Shown here: one piece after another, positions 1 to 7,209 of the stretch
Layout: the number at the start of each line of letters is the position of its first letter
Numbering within the stretch: position 1 is the first letter of the stretch
Source: Nitrosarchaeum sp.
GTDB taxonomy: Archaea; Thermoproteota; Nitrososphaeria; Nitrososphaerales; Nitrosopumilaceae
Assembly (NCBI GenBank): GCA_018334095.1
Contig: JAGXTE010000021.1
Location: forward strand, 1-33,795
Reading direction: 5' to 3'
Length of the DNA stretch: 33,795 bases
Translations under genes and position numbers: made by a program
Notes under the pieces: model-generated
The model's database searches: none
The model's input: the letters and a program-made list of their open reading frames with translations, nothing else
What the model was told of the DNA's origin: nothing

Positions 1-618
1 GGTTATGTACCAAACATGTTACATAACATCCTTGTAAAAGGTGATGCAAACAAGAACATCTTTGTTGCACAACCATGGAATGGACTTGAACACAAGCAGT
101 ACCAATCACAACTCTTATTTGTTGAAAATGATCAACATGTAAGACTCTTTGTTGAAAACCAAGGTAACGAACCAGTATTTTTCCACATTGTTGGTGAAAT
201 CTTGGACAGAGTTACACAAGGTAACAGAGTACAATCCGCAGCAACTGAAACATGGTTACTCGGTGGCTCACAAGGAATGATTGTTGACTTGGTATTTGAT
301 GAACCAGGTGCATATGCAGCAGTTAATCACGACTATGCCGCAATTTACACTGGCGCAGCTACAGTATTTGTAGCAGGTGATCCATTTGGATTGAATCCAA
401 GATTGGTTGATGCAGGAGTAATTCCAGCACCAGTTCCATCATATGCTTATGCATTGGGTAACCCAAGTGATGCTGTCCCTCCAATGGGAATGAATAGCAT
501 TGCACATCCAGCAGTAAACATTCATGGTCTATACACTGATGAAGTAGCTTCTGAAATGAAAGATGCAGGTATGATTCCTTTATGGGAAGTAATACCAACA
601 TTACCACCAGTACCTTAG
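1..618 (+). CDS. nirK: Copper nitrite reductase (NirK-type multicopper oxidase), C-terminal part
   Basis: This is the 3' end of a gene that is open at the left edge; the frame runs in from base 1, so the ATG at 16 is internal. The visible ~205 residues form the last cupredoxin domain of a NirK-type two-domain copper nitrite reductase, which reduces nitrite to nitric oxide outside the cell. Recognisable are FFHIVGE (type 2 copper His region), the block ETWLLGGSQG, and FDEPGAYAAVNHD with the second conserved His, all lining up with the bacterial NirK pattern ETWFIPGG...QPG.YAYVNHN. About 80 residues after this domain (GDPFGLNPRL to the PPVP end) are Pro- and Ala-rich and not recognised. A T-rich stretch follows the stop. 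The upstream domain with the type 1 copper site lies outside the window, so catalytic completeness cannot be judged. Confidence 0.82.
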   Translation, partial: GYVPNMLHNILVKGDANKNIFVAQPWNGLEHKQYQSQLLFVENDQHVRLFVENQGNEPVFFHIVGEILDRVTQGNRVQSAATETWLLGGSQGMIVDLVFDEPGAYAAVNHDYAAIYTGAATVFVAGDPFGLNPRLVDAGVIPAPVPSYAYALGNPSDAVPPMGMNSIAHPAVNIHGLYTDEVASEMKDAGMIPLWEVIPTLPPVP

Positions 619-631
619 ATAGGTACTAAAT

Positions 632-680
632 TCAACTTTTTCTCTTTTTCTATTCTTAATGAGTTATATTCTGTAGTTTT
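632..680 (+). terminator. T-rich transcription terminator after nirK
   Basis: Several runs of T (TTTTTCTCTTTTTC near 638 and TTTTTTTC near 677) lie directly after the nirK stop codon with no strong hairpin. Archaeal RNA polymerase commonly terminates at such T-rich stretches. The region also serves as the leader of the following gene. Confidence 0.45.
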
Positions 681-692
681 TTTCTTAATTGT

Positions 693-1625
693 ATGGGATT
701 TGATGATTCTGTTTTAATTTGTGATGAAGTAGATCCAGTTTTGAATAAGATATTGCAGGATAATGGATTGAAAGTTTCTTATGAACCAAAAATTACTCCT
801 GAACAAATTAAAGAAAAAATTTCTAATTTCAACATCGTGATTGTTCGAAGTCGAACTACTCTAACACGAGATATGATCGAGAAAGCTGATAAATGTAAAA
901 TCATTGCCCGGGTTGGAGTCGGATTAGATAACGTTGATCAAGTGGCAGCTAAAGAAAAGAATATCCGAGTAATCAATGCTGCAGAAGGTGCAATGAATGC
1001 AGTTGCTGAATTAGTTTTGGGATTTATGCTGACTTTGTCTAGACAAACAGCAAGAGGTGATAGGGCAATTAGAAATGGTCAGTGGTTGAAGAGTGAATTA
1101 AAAGGAACAGAGCTTAGAGGTAAATATCTTGGAATTATTGGATTAGGAAACATTGGAAAAAGATTAGGAAGACTTGCAAGAGGACTAAACATGAATATTA
1201 TTGGTTATGATGTAGTTCCAATTGATGAAGAGTTTGCAAAAGAAGTTGGATTGATGAAAGCTGATTTGGATACATTATTGCAAAGTTCTGATTATATTTC
1301 AATACATGTTCCTTTGTTAGACTCTACATATCATTTGCTTAATGCTCAAAAAATGGCTACCATGAAAAAGACTGCGAAAATTATCAATACTTCAAGAGGT
1401 GGAGTAGTCGATGAAGATGCTTTGTATGAAGCAATAAAAAATGGTAATTTGGGCGGTGCTGCTTTGGATGTCTTTGAGAAAGAGCCTGCAATAGGAAACA
1501 AATTAGCCGAGTTGGATAATGTGATTCTAACTCCTCATATTGGGGCTCAAACAAAGGAGGCTCAATCTTTGGCAGCCAACATAATTGGGGAGAAAATTAT
1601 TCAGATTCTGCGTGGCGTAATCTGA
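693..1625 (+). CDS. serA: D-3-phosphoglycerate dehydrogenase-like 2-hydroxyacid dehydrogenase
   Basis: This NAD-dependent D-isomer-specific 2-hydroxyacid dehydrogenase most likely oxidises 3-phosphoglycerate to 3-phosphohydroxypyruvate, the first step of serine synthesis. Seen in the 310 residues: an N-terminal substrate domain with IVRSRTTLT, the Rossmann motif GIIGLGNIGKRLG at about 148-160, the catalytic Arg in NTSRGGVVDE, the acid in FEKEP and the catalytic His in LTPHIGAQT. The protein stops after the catalytic domain and lacks the C-terminal ACT regulatory domain of long SerA enzymes, so serine feedback through that domain is not expected. The ATG at 693 gives the usual family N-terminus. 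It stands alone between nirK and a surface-protein gene. Glyoxylate or hydroxypyruvate reductase is the main alternative activity. Confidence 0.85.
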   Translation: MGFDDSVLICDEVDPVLNKILQDNGLKVSYEPKITPEQIKEKISNFNIVIVRSRTTLTRDMIEKADKCKIIARVGVGLDNVDQVAAKEKNIRVINAAEGAMNAVAELVLGFMLTLSRQTARGDRAIRNGQWLKSELKGTELRGKYLGIIGLGNIGKRLGRLARGLNMNIIGYDVVPIDEEFAKEVGLMKADLDTLLQSSDYISIHVPLLDSTYHLLNAQKMATMKKTAKIINTSRGGVVDEDALYEAIKNGNLGGAALDVFEKEPAIGNKLAELDNVILTPHIGAQTKEAQSLAANIIGEKIIQILRGVI

Positions 1626-1741
1626 TTTCTGCGTAAACTAGAAGAATAACCCAAAAAAGCTTGACTGATACGTGATTAAATATCGCCTCATTCTTTTTAA
1701 GACGGATTTTGTAGAAACTCCTTATGAGGAGAAGTCAAGGT

Positions 1742-2575
1742 ATGGATGTACAATCTGACCGACTAGGAAGAATGCCAAGTTTGGGTTCACTTGTAAAAAT
1801 CTCAATTGGATTAATTTTAGTAGCAATCATTTCATCTGCTTTTGTTTATGCAGAGACTTTCACTGTTGACGTAAATGGAGTCTCTTATGATGTTGATTAT
1901 ACTGGCACAGGAGTAACTGTTTCTTCGATTACTGCTGACGCTGATTTTGTTTCTCTGATTATTGAAGTGGATGTAACTGATTCTCCAGGAATTTTAGAAA
2001 TTATCTTGGATAGAAACTTTTTTGATTCTGTTTATCAAGGTGAAGATGATGACTTTATCGTTCTAGTTGATGGTGATGAGCCAGAATATTCTGAAACTGA
2101 TACCAATGATCAAAGTAGAACTCTAAGCATTACCCTGCCTTTTGGAACTGAGGAGATTGAAATTATTGGCTCTCAATTTGGTTCATCTGAAGATATAACT
2201 GAAGAACCAGCAATAACTCCTGAAGAAGAGGAGGAAGTAACTACACCAGAAGAAGAACCAGAAGTAATCCCTGAAGAAGAAGAGGAAGTAACAATTCCTA
2301 CACCTGTTGAGAAACCAGTCGATGAAAAACCAAAGACAGAATGTGGACCTGGAACAATTCTCAAAGATGGTGTTTGTATTTTAGATGAAAGATGTGGACC
2401 TGGAACTGTACTTGAAGATGGTGAATGTATAGCAGAACCAGTTACCGAATCTGAAGTCACTCCTCAAGGATTAGGAAAACAACTAGTTATTGGAGTTGTA
2501 GCAGCATTTATCATTGCAGGTATTATTGGACTTGTTTTGGCTATAATGTCAAAAGCAAGTAAGAGTAGTAAATAA
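1742..2575 (+). CDS. Secreted, membrane-anchored protein with EIIG-type beta domain and CGPGT repeats
   Basis: No named function. The 277 residues show an N-terminal hydrophobic segment (SLVKISIGLILVAIISSAF), a beta-rich domain of ~100 residues from FTVDVNGVSYDVDY to IEIIGSQFG, a Glu/Pro/Thr-rich linker (residues ~155-195), two copies of a cysteine motif (CGPGTILKDGVC and CGPGTVLEDGEC) and a C-terminal transmembrane helix followed by a Lys/Ser tail. It is predicted to lie outside the membrane, tethered at its C-terminus. An in-frame ATG at 1724 exists, but GGAG at 1728-1731 sits ten bases before the ATG at 1742, which is therefore preferred. A TATA-like TTTTTAAG lies near 1695. The beta domain resembles those of the proteins at 4388 and 15930. 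Confidence 0.7.
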   Translation: MDVQSDRLGRMPSLGSLVKISIGLILVAIISSAFVYAETFTVDVNGVSYDVDYTGTGVTVSSITADADFVSLIIEVDVTDSPGILEIILDRNFFDSVYQGEDDDFIVLVDGDEPEYSETDTNDQSRTLSITLPFGTEEIEIIGSQFGSSEDITEEPAITPEEEEEVTTPEEEPEVIPEEEEEVTIPTPVEKPVDEKPKTECGPGTILKDGVCILDERCGPGTVLEDGECIAEPVTESEVTPQGLGKQLVIGVVAAFIIAGIIGLVLAIMSKASKSSK

Positions 2576-2576
2576 T

Positions 2577-3086
2577 CTAGCAACTTAATTTTTCATTATT
2601 CATTAAATTACTAAATTCAAATCCTGAATATTGTAAAGTGATAGTATGTGGAATTATTCCGATAATAGGAGTACTGATGTTTACCATTACATACAACTTG
2701 TTTGGGTCTATTCTGATATCACCTCCGTCGAATTCAAAATCTAAATTCATAAACACATATTGTGCCGCAGTAAATTCTTGAGAGGAAAACACTCCTTTTT
2801 GAATAGTAGATGATGTTGGATTTATTGTAAGTGGATACACTGTAAATATTCCATTTTGTTTCATATCATAAAAAGTAATTATTTCAAATTTATTAAGACT
2901 CATCCAATATGGCATTGTATTACAAAATTCTACATCTCCACCATTTGATAATTCAAAAAAACTGAACTTGTCTTCGCTCCATCTGAATTGTAACTGGTAG
3001 GCTGCAAAGATATTCAATATTGAATATGCAAATGGAATTATTATTACAATTATTGCCATTAGTGTTATCTTTGAGTATTTGTTCAT
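2577..3086 (-). CDS. Membrane-anchored exported protein, unknown function
   Basis: The gene is not recognised. The 169-residue product starts with a single hydrophobic segment (ITLMAIIVIIIPFAYSILNIF), either an uncleaved signal anchor or a signal peptide, followed by a ~140-residue soluble part rich in beta-type sequence and aromatic residues (YWMSLNKFEIITFYD). It has one Cys near the middle (EFCNTM) and ends in a Cys (EKLSC). The start lies 5 bases after the stop of the upstream minus-strand gene, so the two are very probably one transcript encoding two exported proteins. It converges on the surface-protein gene at 1742 with a single base between the stop codons. Confidence 0.65.
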   Translation of the reverse strand: MNKYSKITLMAIIVIIIPFAYSILNIFAAYQLQFRWSEDKFSFFELSNGGDVEFCNTMPYWMSLNKFEIITFYDMKQNGIFTVYPLTINPTSSTIQKGVFSSQEFTAAQYVFMNLDFEFDGGDIRIDPNKLYVMVNISTPIIGIIPHTITLQYSGFEFSNLMNNEKLSC

Positions 3087-3091
3087 TTTTT

Positions 3092-3721
3092 TTAAATTAT
3101 GATAATTTCTTTGTTAATTAAATATTGAATTGCTTTTGCTGCTTCACCATCTGAAATTTTTTCTTCAAGCCACCACGCAACTACATTTTTTACCCAAATT
3201 GGTATGTGTATGTCTTGAAGATTCTTTTCACTCAAGTTATCCGGAATATTGATTACTTTTTTATCTACAAATTTATTTATTGCATCTATGAAAAATCCGT
3301 CAGAAATTTGATTGTTAAGCCAACTAAATGCAAATTGTTTCATTACAGTTGATATACATACATTTTCTGAATCCAACAAATCAAATGATATTGTATCTTC
3401 TCCGCCTGAATATTCAACATCTAAAATATATTTTCCTGGAGGAAAAATTTCTGGTTCAAATGGCATAACAGATGGAATTGGAGTTTCTAACTTTGATATT
3501 GGAATTGGAATTGCACTGCTTGTTTTTCCTGCTTGATCAGTAATATGTAAAATTGCAGAGTCGCCGGTAATTTCAGAGACTTTGATGGTATAGAATAATT
3601 TTTCACAATAATTGTAAGTGGTTTTTTCCATTACAATTTCAACAGAAGGTATGGCATAAACACTCGGTAAAGTACCAAAGGCCACCAATGCCATGATGAG
3701 TATCCCTTGTATTGTCTTCAT
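3092..3721 (-). CDS. Secreted protein with C-terminal WVKN...WW helical repeats
   Basis: No enzymatic function is evident. Starting at the ATG at 3721, the 209-residue product has a clear signal peptide (MKTIQGILIMALVAFGTLPSVYA), a beta-sandwich-like middle (IPSVEIVMEKTTYNYCEKLF onward) and a C-terminal part with two similar helical units: SWLNNQISDGFFIDAINKFVDKKVI and the better copy IPIWVKNVVAWWLEEKISDG followed by AIQYLINKEII. From memory this WVKN..WW...ISD...I.YLI unit recurs in exported thaumarchaeal proteins. An in-frame ATG 36 bases upstream would add a charged stretch ahead of the signal peptide and is rejected. The TATA-like TTTTTATTG (minus strand, around 3750) is ~27 bases from the chosen start. 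Confidence 0.65.
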   Translation of the reverse strand: MKTIQGILIMALVAFGTLPSVYAIPSVEIVMEKTTYNYCEKLFYTIKVSEITGDSAILHITDQAGKTSSAIPIPISKLETPIPSVMPFEPEIFPPGKYILDVEYSGGEDTISFDLLDSENVCISTVMKQFAFSWLNNQISDGFFIDAINKFVDKKVINIPDNLSEKNLQDIHIPIWVKNVVAWWLEEKISDGEAAKAIQYLINKEIIII

Positions 3722-3775
3722 CTGCTTTTCTTTATGATTACTCAATAAAAATCTCAAATCTATACTCAGAAATCC

Positions 3776-3783
3776 TTTTTAAT
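3776..3783 (+). promoter_or_regulatory. TATA box for a transcript starting near 3806
   Basis: TTTTTAAT is a good archaeal TATA element. With 25-27 bases spacing it predicts a plus-strand start near 3806, just before the GC-rich structured segment and well upstream of the L15e start, which has its own TATA-like sequence near 3891. Confidence 0.4.
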
Positions 3784-3805
3784 GAAATGTGATGACTTGA
3801 ATTAT

Positions 3806-3890
3806 CGAGTTTTCTGCGGATGCAAACTCTTTGGGTGCGGTTGAAATACCCACTCAAGGAGCATTTTGATTGCTTAGCGGGCGCTAGACG
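3806..3890 (+). ncRNA. Candidate structured RNA (or leader) upstream of L15e
   Basis: This segment is clearly richer in G+C than its surroundings and folds by inspection. CTCTTTGGGTG (3827-3837) pairs with CACTCAAGGAG (3851-3861) in an 11-bp stem with two G-U pairs, continued after a one-base bulge by GGT/ACC closing a TGAAAT loop. A second hairpin, TTAGC-GGGC-GCTAG, lies at 3874-3887. A TATA box sits ~26 bases upstream of the predicted 5' end. It does not fit a tRNA cloverleaf, and C/D or H/ACA boxes are not convincing. It could be an independent small RNA or part of a long L15e leader that regulates the ribosomal gene. Confidence 0.4.
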
Positions 3891-3906
3891 ATTTAAGTTA
3901 TTAAAG
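3891..3906 (+). promoter_or_regulatory. TATA region of the L15e gene
   Basis: ATTTAAGTTATTAAAG contains overlapping TATA-like elements 25-35 bases before the ATG at 3928, compatible with a leaderless or very short-leader L15e transcript independent of the upstream structured RNA. Confidence 0.4.
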
Positions 3907-3927
3907 GGTGATTTTACTAAAATCGAT

Positions 3928-4386
3928 ATGCCTAGTATACAAGACAAAACTTGGATCAAACTATGGAAAGAGAATACTCCTGAAATTAGAGAAAGAGTAG
4001 TAGAATGGCGTAAAGATAATGCCATTACTCGTATAGATAGACCAAGTCGTTTGCAACGAGCCCGTAGATTAGGTTACAAAGCAAAACAAGGCATTGTCGT
4101 TGTTAGAATGAGAGTCGGTACTGGTGGTATGCGAAAACAAAGACCAGTTGCTGGAAGAAGACCAAAACATCTTGGTGTTACTCGAATCAAAGCAGATGAT
4201 GACATGAAGACAGTTGCAGTACGAAGAGTACTTGAAAGATATCCTAACATGAAACTTTTAGGTTCATACTTTGTTTACAAAGATGGTATGCATTACTGGT
4301 TTGAAGTTATCTTGGCAGACCCAATGCATCCAAGAATTGCACAAGACAAAGAATTACGACAAAGAATTCCTCAAATTACCGCATAA
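3928..4386 (+). CDS. rpl15e: Large ribosomal subunit protein eL15 (L15e)
   Basis: This is a structural protein of the archaeal/eukaryotic large ribosomal subunit that binds 23S rRNA. The 152 residues are highly basic and carry the typical L15e run RPSRLQRARRLGYKAKQGIV, then RVGTGGMRKQRPVAGRRPKH and the C-terminal YWFEVILADPMHP. The frame is open back to an ATG at 3820, which would add 36 unrelated residues encoded by the hairpin-forming segment; the family N-terminus and the TATA spacing point to the ATG at 3928. The next gene starts one base after its stop codon, so the two are likely cotranscribed and translationally coupled, an unusual partner for a ribosomal gene. Confidence 0.93.
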   Translation: MPSIQDKTWIKLWKENTPEIRERVVEWRKDNAITRIDRPSRLQRARRLGYKAKQGIVVVRMRVGTGGMRKQRPVAGRRPKHLGVTRIKADDDMKTVAVRRVLERYPNMKLLGSYFVYKDGMHYWFEVILADPMHPRIAQDKELRQRIPQITA

Positions 4387-4387
4387 A

Positions 4388-5215
4388 TTGAAATCAATTT
4401 TATTCGTTTTACTTTTACTACTAGTAATTACACCTGCATTTGCTCAACTATCTGACAGGACTGGATTAGTAAATAGATTGGATGTTAAAACTGGAGGACA
4501 TTCTTTTGAAGTTCAAACAGTTTCAAACTTTGATATTTCAAATTATGAATTTGATGATGATCAAAAACGTCTTACTCTATACATTACTAGTGGTCTTGAA
4601 AATAATTTAGGTGAGATATACATTCCACAAACTCTTTTGAGTGGAAATTTCACTTTTTACATAAATGGTGAGGAGTATTCTCCCAAAGTAAAAATCAATA
4701 ATCAAATTTCATTTATTACATTAAATTTTACAGGCTCTGGTGATAGTAAAATCGAGATTATAGGCACTGATTATCTTCGTGGATTCAATCAAACTATACC
4801 TGATGAACCGACTAAAATTGATAATGGTGGTGGTTGTCTTATTGCAACTGCAGCATATGGTAGTGAACTAGCTCCGCAGATACAACAACTGCGTGAAATT
4901 AGAGATAATCAATTACTCAAAACAGAATTAGGAAAATTATTTATGAATTCATTTAACTATGTGTATTATTCATTTAGCCCTGTAATTGCTGATTACGAGC
5001 GTGAAAATCCAATTTTCAAAGAACTAGTAAAGATTACTATTACTCCAATGATCTCATCTCTTTCTATATTGTCTTTATCTGATGATTCTGAATTTATGAT
5101 GGTCGGATTGGGACTTTCTGTAATACTGTTAAACATTGGAATGTATTTTGTAGCACCTACAGTAGTAATTGTGAAATTAAATTCAAAACTCATCAATAAA
5201 GATTATCATAATTAG
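4388..5215 (+). CDS. Exported membrane protein with EIIG-type beta domain and CFI-box C-terminus
   Basis: The start is a TTG one base after the L15e stop; it places a classic signal peptide (LKSILFVLLLLLVITPAFA) at the N-terminus of a 275-residue protein. It is followed by a beta-rich domain ending in KIEIIGTDY, a short linker, then the signature GGGCLIATAAYGSELAPQIQ with LREIRDN and a stretch rich in aromatics. This is the CFI-box C-terminal module known from archaeal and bacterial surface proteins. The last ~90 residues hold one or two hydrophobic segments (MISSLSILSL and MMVGLGLSVILLNIGMYFVA) that would anchor it. The conserved Cys of the box suggests attachment or processing, but its role is not established. 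The function of the exodomain is unknown. Confidence 0.75.
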   Translation: MKSILFVLLLLLVITPAFAQLSDRTGLVNRLDVKTGGHSFEVQTVSNFDISNYEFDDDQKRLTLYITSGLENNLGEIYIPQTLLSGNFTFYINGEEYSPKVKINNQISFITLNFTGSGDSKIEIIGTDYLRGFNQTIPDEPTKIDNGGGCLIATAAYGSELAPQIQQLREIRDNQLLKTELGKLFMNSFNYVYYSFSPVIADYERENPIFKELVKITITPMISSLSILSLSDDSEFMMVGLGLSVILLNIGMYFVAPTVVIVKLNSKLINKDYHN

Positions 5216-5271
5216 CACTAGTGAGGAAGATCTTTTCTTCTTAAATATGATAAATCATAAAATAATAATTA

Positions 5272-5414
5272 ATGGTAAAAAGAATCACAGTAATGATTGA
5301 AGATGATATTGACAAGAAACTTCGCGCTAAACAAGCAAAAATCATACAGAAAACAAACTCATCTTACAGTTATTCCAAGTAATCAATGATACTCTAAAAC
5401 AAGCTTTACGCTAA
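5272..5414 (+). pseudogene. Ribbon-helix-helix DNA-binding protein gene broken by a one-base frameshift
   Basis: From the ATG at 5272 the frame encodes 36 residues (VKRITVMIEDDIDKKLRAKQ...SYSYSK) and then meets TAA at 5380. In the -1 register the next codons from 5379 read VINDTLKQALR and stop at 5412. Joined, they give a ~48-residue ribbon-helix-helix protein: N-terminal strand RITVMIED, helix DDIDKKLRAKQAKIIQ, the turn, and helix VINDTLKQAL. Loss of one A in the AAG at 5377-5379 would explain the break. A TATA element TTAAATAT (5241-5248) lies ~27 bases before the ATG, so the promoter looks intact. Either a recent pseudogene or a base-calling error; a functional 36-residue product is less likely because the second helix would be lost. 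Confidence 0.7.
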
Positions 5415-5479
5415 TTTCATTAGATTGAATTTAATGAGAAATTAAAAATCCTTAAGTCTGAACTAATTTGTATCATCGT

Positions 5480-5581
5480 ATGAAAAAATCCACTAAAGGT
5501 GCTATTGCTGTTGCAATCAGTGTTGCTGCATTTTATGGAATAATGATGATGTTACTTAGTACTCCATTTTGGGGGTATTGA
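5480..5581 (+). CDS. Tiny single-span membrane protein (33 residues)
   Basis: ATG at 5480 opens a 33-residue frame: a Lys-rich start (MKKSTKGAIA), one hydrophobic helix (VAISVAAFYGIMMMLLS) and the end TPFWGY. The N-terminal charges suggest a cytoplasmic N-terminus. A TATA-like TTAAAAATC lies ~30 bases upstream (5442-5450). Codon use and composition look protein-like, and two further small genes follow on the same strand. No function can be assigned. Confidence 0.5.
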   Translation: MKKSTKGAIAVAISVAAFYGIMMMLLSTPFWGY

Positions 5582-5621
5582 TTTGAGATTTATTTTTATT
5601 TTGTATGTATCGTGAATATTT

Positions 5622-5699
5622 GTGGATAATGGAAAGGTTGCATTAATTGGCGGATTTTGTATTGTTGTGATGCTATCTGTGTTGCTTGTTATACTTTAG
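5622..5699 (+). CDS. Possible 25-residue membrane peptide
   Basis: A GTG at 5622 opens a frame for VDNGKVALIGGFCIVVMLSV and six more residues: a short polar start and a single hydrophobic helix with one Cys. It ends three bases before the TTG start of the next gene, which favours an operon of small proteins with the 33-residue gene upstream. The short length makes chance occurrence a real possibility. Confidence 0.35.
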   Translation: MDNGKVALIGGFCIVVMLSVLLVIL

Positions 5700-5702
5700 A
5701 TA

Positions 5703-5954
5703 TTGCCTAAAATAGCGGTGATTTTACCACCTTCATTGTTGGGAGAAAAAGAGGCGCTAGCATTTTTAAAAAAAAGCAATCAATCAATCATTGCTGCTTG
5801 GGAGTCTTACAAGGTACAGATAGGAACTTCGGAGAACAAACAGCTAAATGAAGTTTTTAGGCAGATGTTCAAAGCCTGGACTCTATCAAATCAGCGAGCA
5901 ATAGACCTTTTGGAAAATAAAAGTAAATCAAAGAAAGATAAAAAATCTAAATAA
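5703..5954 (+). CDS. Small helical protein with Lys-rich tail, unknown function
   Basis: The gene is not recognised. TTG at 5703 gives 83 residues: a hydrophobic start (PKIAVILPPSLLGEKEALAF), two amphipathic helices (KKSNQSIIAAWESYKVQIG and NEVFRQMFKAWTLSNQRAID) and a Lys/Ser tail that could contact nucleic acid or membrane phosphates. No transmembrane segment or cysteine is present. It follows the 25-residue membrane peptide candidate with a three-base gap and converges on the redoxin gene with two bases between the stops. Confidence 0.6.
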   Translation: MPKIAVILPPSLLGEKEALAFLKKSNQSIIAAWESYKVQIGTSENKQLNEVFRQMFKAWTLSNQRAIDLLENKSKSKKDKKSK

Positions 5955-5956
5955 TT

Positions 5957-6616
5957 TTATTCGTTTAATAGTTTTTGAATAACTGCATCTACATTACCTG
6001 ATTGTCCAAAGGAGACATCTCTCAAGATTCCTTTTCTATCCACTATGATCATTGAAGGAGTTCCTTGTAAAGCAAATTTCTCAAAAGTTTCTGCTGAATA
6101 CTCTTTTGATTTCATGTAATCTCTGACCCTTTGGATTATCTGTTTTCTATATTCTTCTGGCTGTGAATCAAATTCTGGAATTTGTCCGTAGATAAACTGC
6201 ATTACTTTATCATCACTTACTTTACCATCTATCTTGGTTAGTTTGTCCATAGCTAATGGAAATGGAATTTTGTATGGTAGTTTACCTGATTGTAGTTGTC
6301 CGTACATTGATAGTGCATCTTTTGTCTCCCCGATTACTTCGCCTGTCTCAACTAATTTTTTCAAATTTTCCAAAGTATTTTTATCATAATCCTCAAAGGC
6401 AGTAGCGATTCCTATTACACGTACACCATCATCTTTGTATTTGTTGTAGATGTTAATTGCCTCAGGTAGCGCATGCATAAAGCAACCCGGACAATTTACC
6501 TGAAACACCTCCACTAATACGATGTGGTCTTTTTCCTGATCAAAGTTTGTAGGAGCACCTTGAACCCAATCAGAAACTGCAAAATTTGGTGCTTTTTGTC
6601 CTATTACTACACTCAT
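5957..6616 (-). CDS. Thioredoxin-fold redoxin (AhpC/TSA-TlpA type) with CPGC site
   Basis: The 219-residue protein begins VIGQKAPNFAVSDWVQGAPT, a start typical of AhpC/TSA and TlpA redoxins, and has the redox pair CPGC at about residues 40-43 (VFQVNCPGCFMHALPEA) and the cis-proline site GTPSMIIVDRKG near 190. No signal peptide is seen, so it should act in the cytoplasm as a disulfide reductase or peroxide-linked redoxin. An insertion of about 90 residues (TKDALSMYGQLQSGKLPYKI and on) lies between the CPGC helix and the cis-proline strand and is longer than in minimal thioredoxins. It is a single gene, divergent from the HEAT-repeat gene. Its partner and substrate are unknown. Confidence 0.78.
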   Translation of the reverse strand: MSVVIGQKAPNFAVSDWVQGAPTNFDQEKDHIVLVEVFQVNCPGCFMHALPEAINIYNKYKDDGVRVIGIATAFEDYDKNTLENLKKLVETGEVIGETKDALSMYGQLQSGKLPYKIPFPLAMDKLTKIDGKVSDDKVMQFIYGQIPEFDSQPEEYRKQIIQRVRDYMKSKEYSAETFEKFALQGTPSMIIVDRKGILRDVSFGQSGNVDAVIQKLLNE

Positions 6617-6719
6617 TGTTCGACGTTGATTTTTTTTCTTTTAAAAAGATAACGCATATTCAAGATGATGCAGATTTTTCGGGTAACCTAATATAGGATA
6701 TAAAAAACCTGAAAGCAAA

Positions 6720-7208
6720 ATGCAGGCAGTAACTCAAAACAGATTGGATCTATTTGCAGAGATGGAGGCAAAGTATGAAAAAAAAGATACTGCCTACTTT
6801 GTGAATCTTTTAACTCATCCCGATTTTGTCATAAGAACTAGGGCTACTTGCATACTAGTTGATTTTGGTGGCGAAGATAAAGTTCCACATGTGGCGCAAG
6901 TTTTGAAAAATGATACAAATGAGCTTGTACGACATGAAGCAGCATTTTCACTTGGGCAGATGTGTCTATCTAGCTGCATTCCTCCTTTGGCTGATGCCAC
7001 ACTTAATGACTCAAGTTTGTTTGTAAGACACGAAGCTGCAATAGCACTTGGTGTGATTGGCTCAAAAGATGCAAAAGCAGTTTTAGAAAAAGCATTAAAT
7101 GATCCAGAGACTCCGGTAGTAGAGTCTGCTGTGGTCGCATTATCAAATATTGAATTTATGGAAAAGTTAAGTAAGAATGAAAAGTTTGCAAAACTAACAG
7201 GTGGATAA
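6720..7208 (+). CDS. HEAT-repeat protein (PBS-lyase-like repeats)
   Basis: The 162-residue protein is built of about four helical HEAT-type repeats. The clearest are [57 protein letters not shown] and [16 protein letters not shown]. Such repeats make a curved scaffold for protein contacts, as in phycocyanobilin-lyase-like and deoxyhypusine-hydroxylase proteins, but the metal-binding HE pairs of the hydroxylase are not arranged as required, so an enzyme role is not supported. It stands directly ahead of the cupredoxin exoprotein gene, close enough for coupled translation, and may assist it. TATA-like GATATAAAAAA lies near 6698. Confidence 0.72.
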   Translation: MQAVTQNRLDLFAEMEAKYEKKDTAYFVNLLTHPDFVIRTRATCILVDFGGEDKVPHVAQVLKNDTNELVRHEAAFSLGQMCLSSCIPPLADATLNDSSLFVRHEAAIALGVIGSKDAKAVLEKALNDPETPVVESAVVALSNIEFMEKLSKNEKFAKLTGG

Positions 7209-7209
7209 G

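Noticed and set aside
3788..3845. C/D box RNA starting with GTGATGA
   Set aside because: No D, D' or C' box at acceptable spacing and no terminal stem.
3806..3900. tRNA or tRNA fragment on either strand
   Set aside because: GGTTGAAAT resembles a T-loop, but the conserved C is G, and no acceptor stem or anticodon arm can be paired.
3820..3927. N-terminal extension of L15e from an upstream ATG
   Set aside because: The 36 residues have no L15e character, the DNA is hairpin-forming, and a TATA-like sequence lies 25-35 bases before the ATG at 3928.
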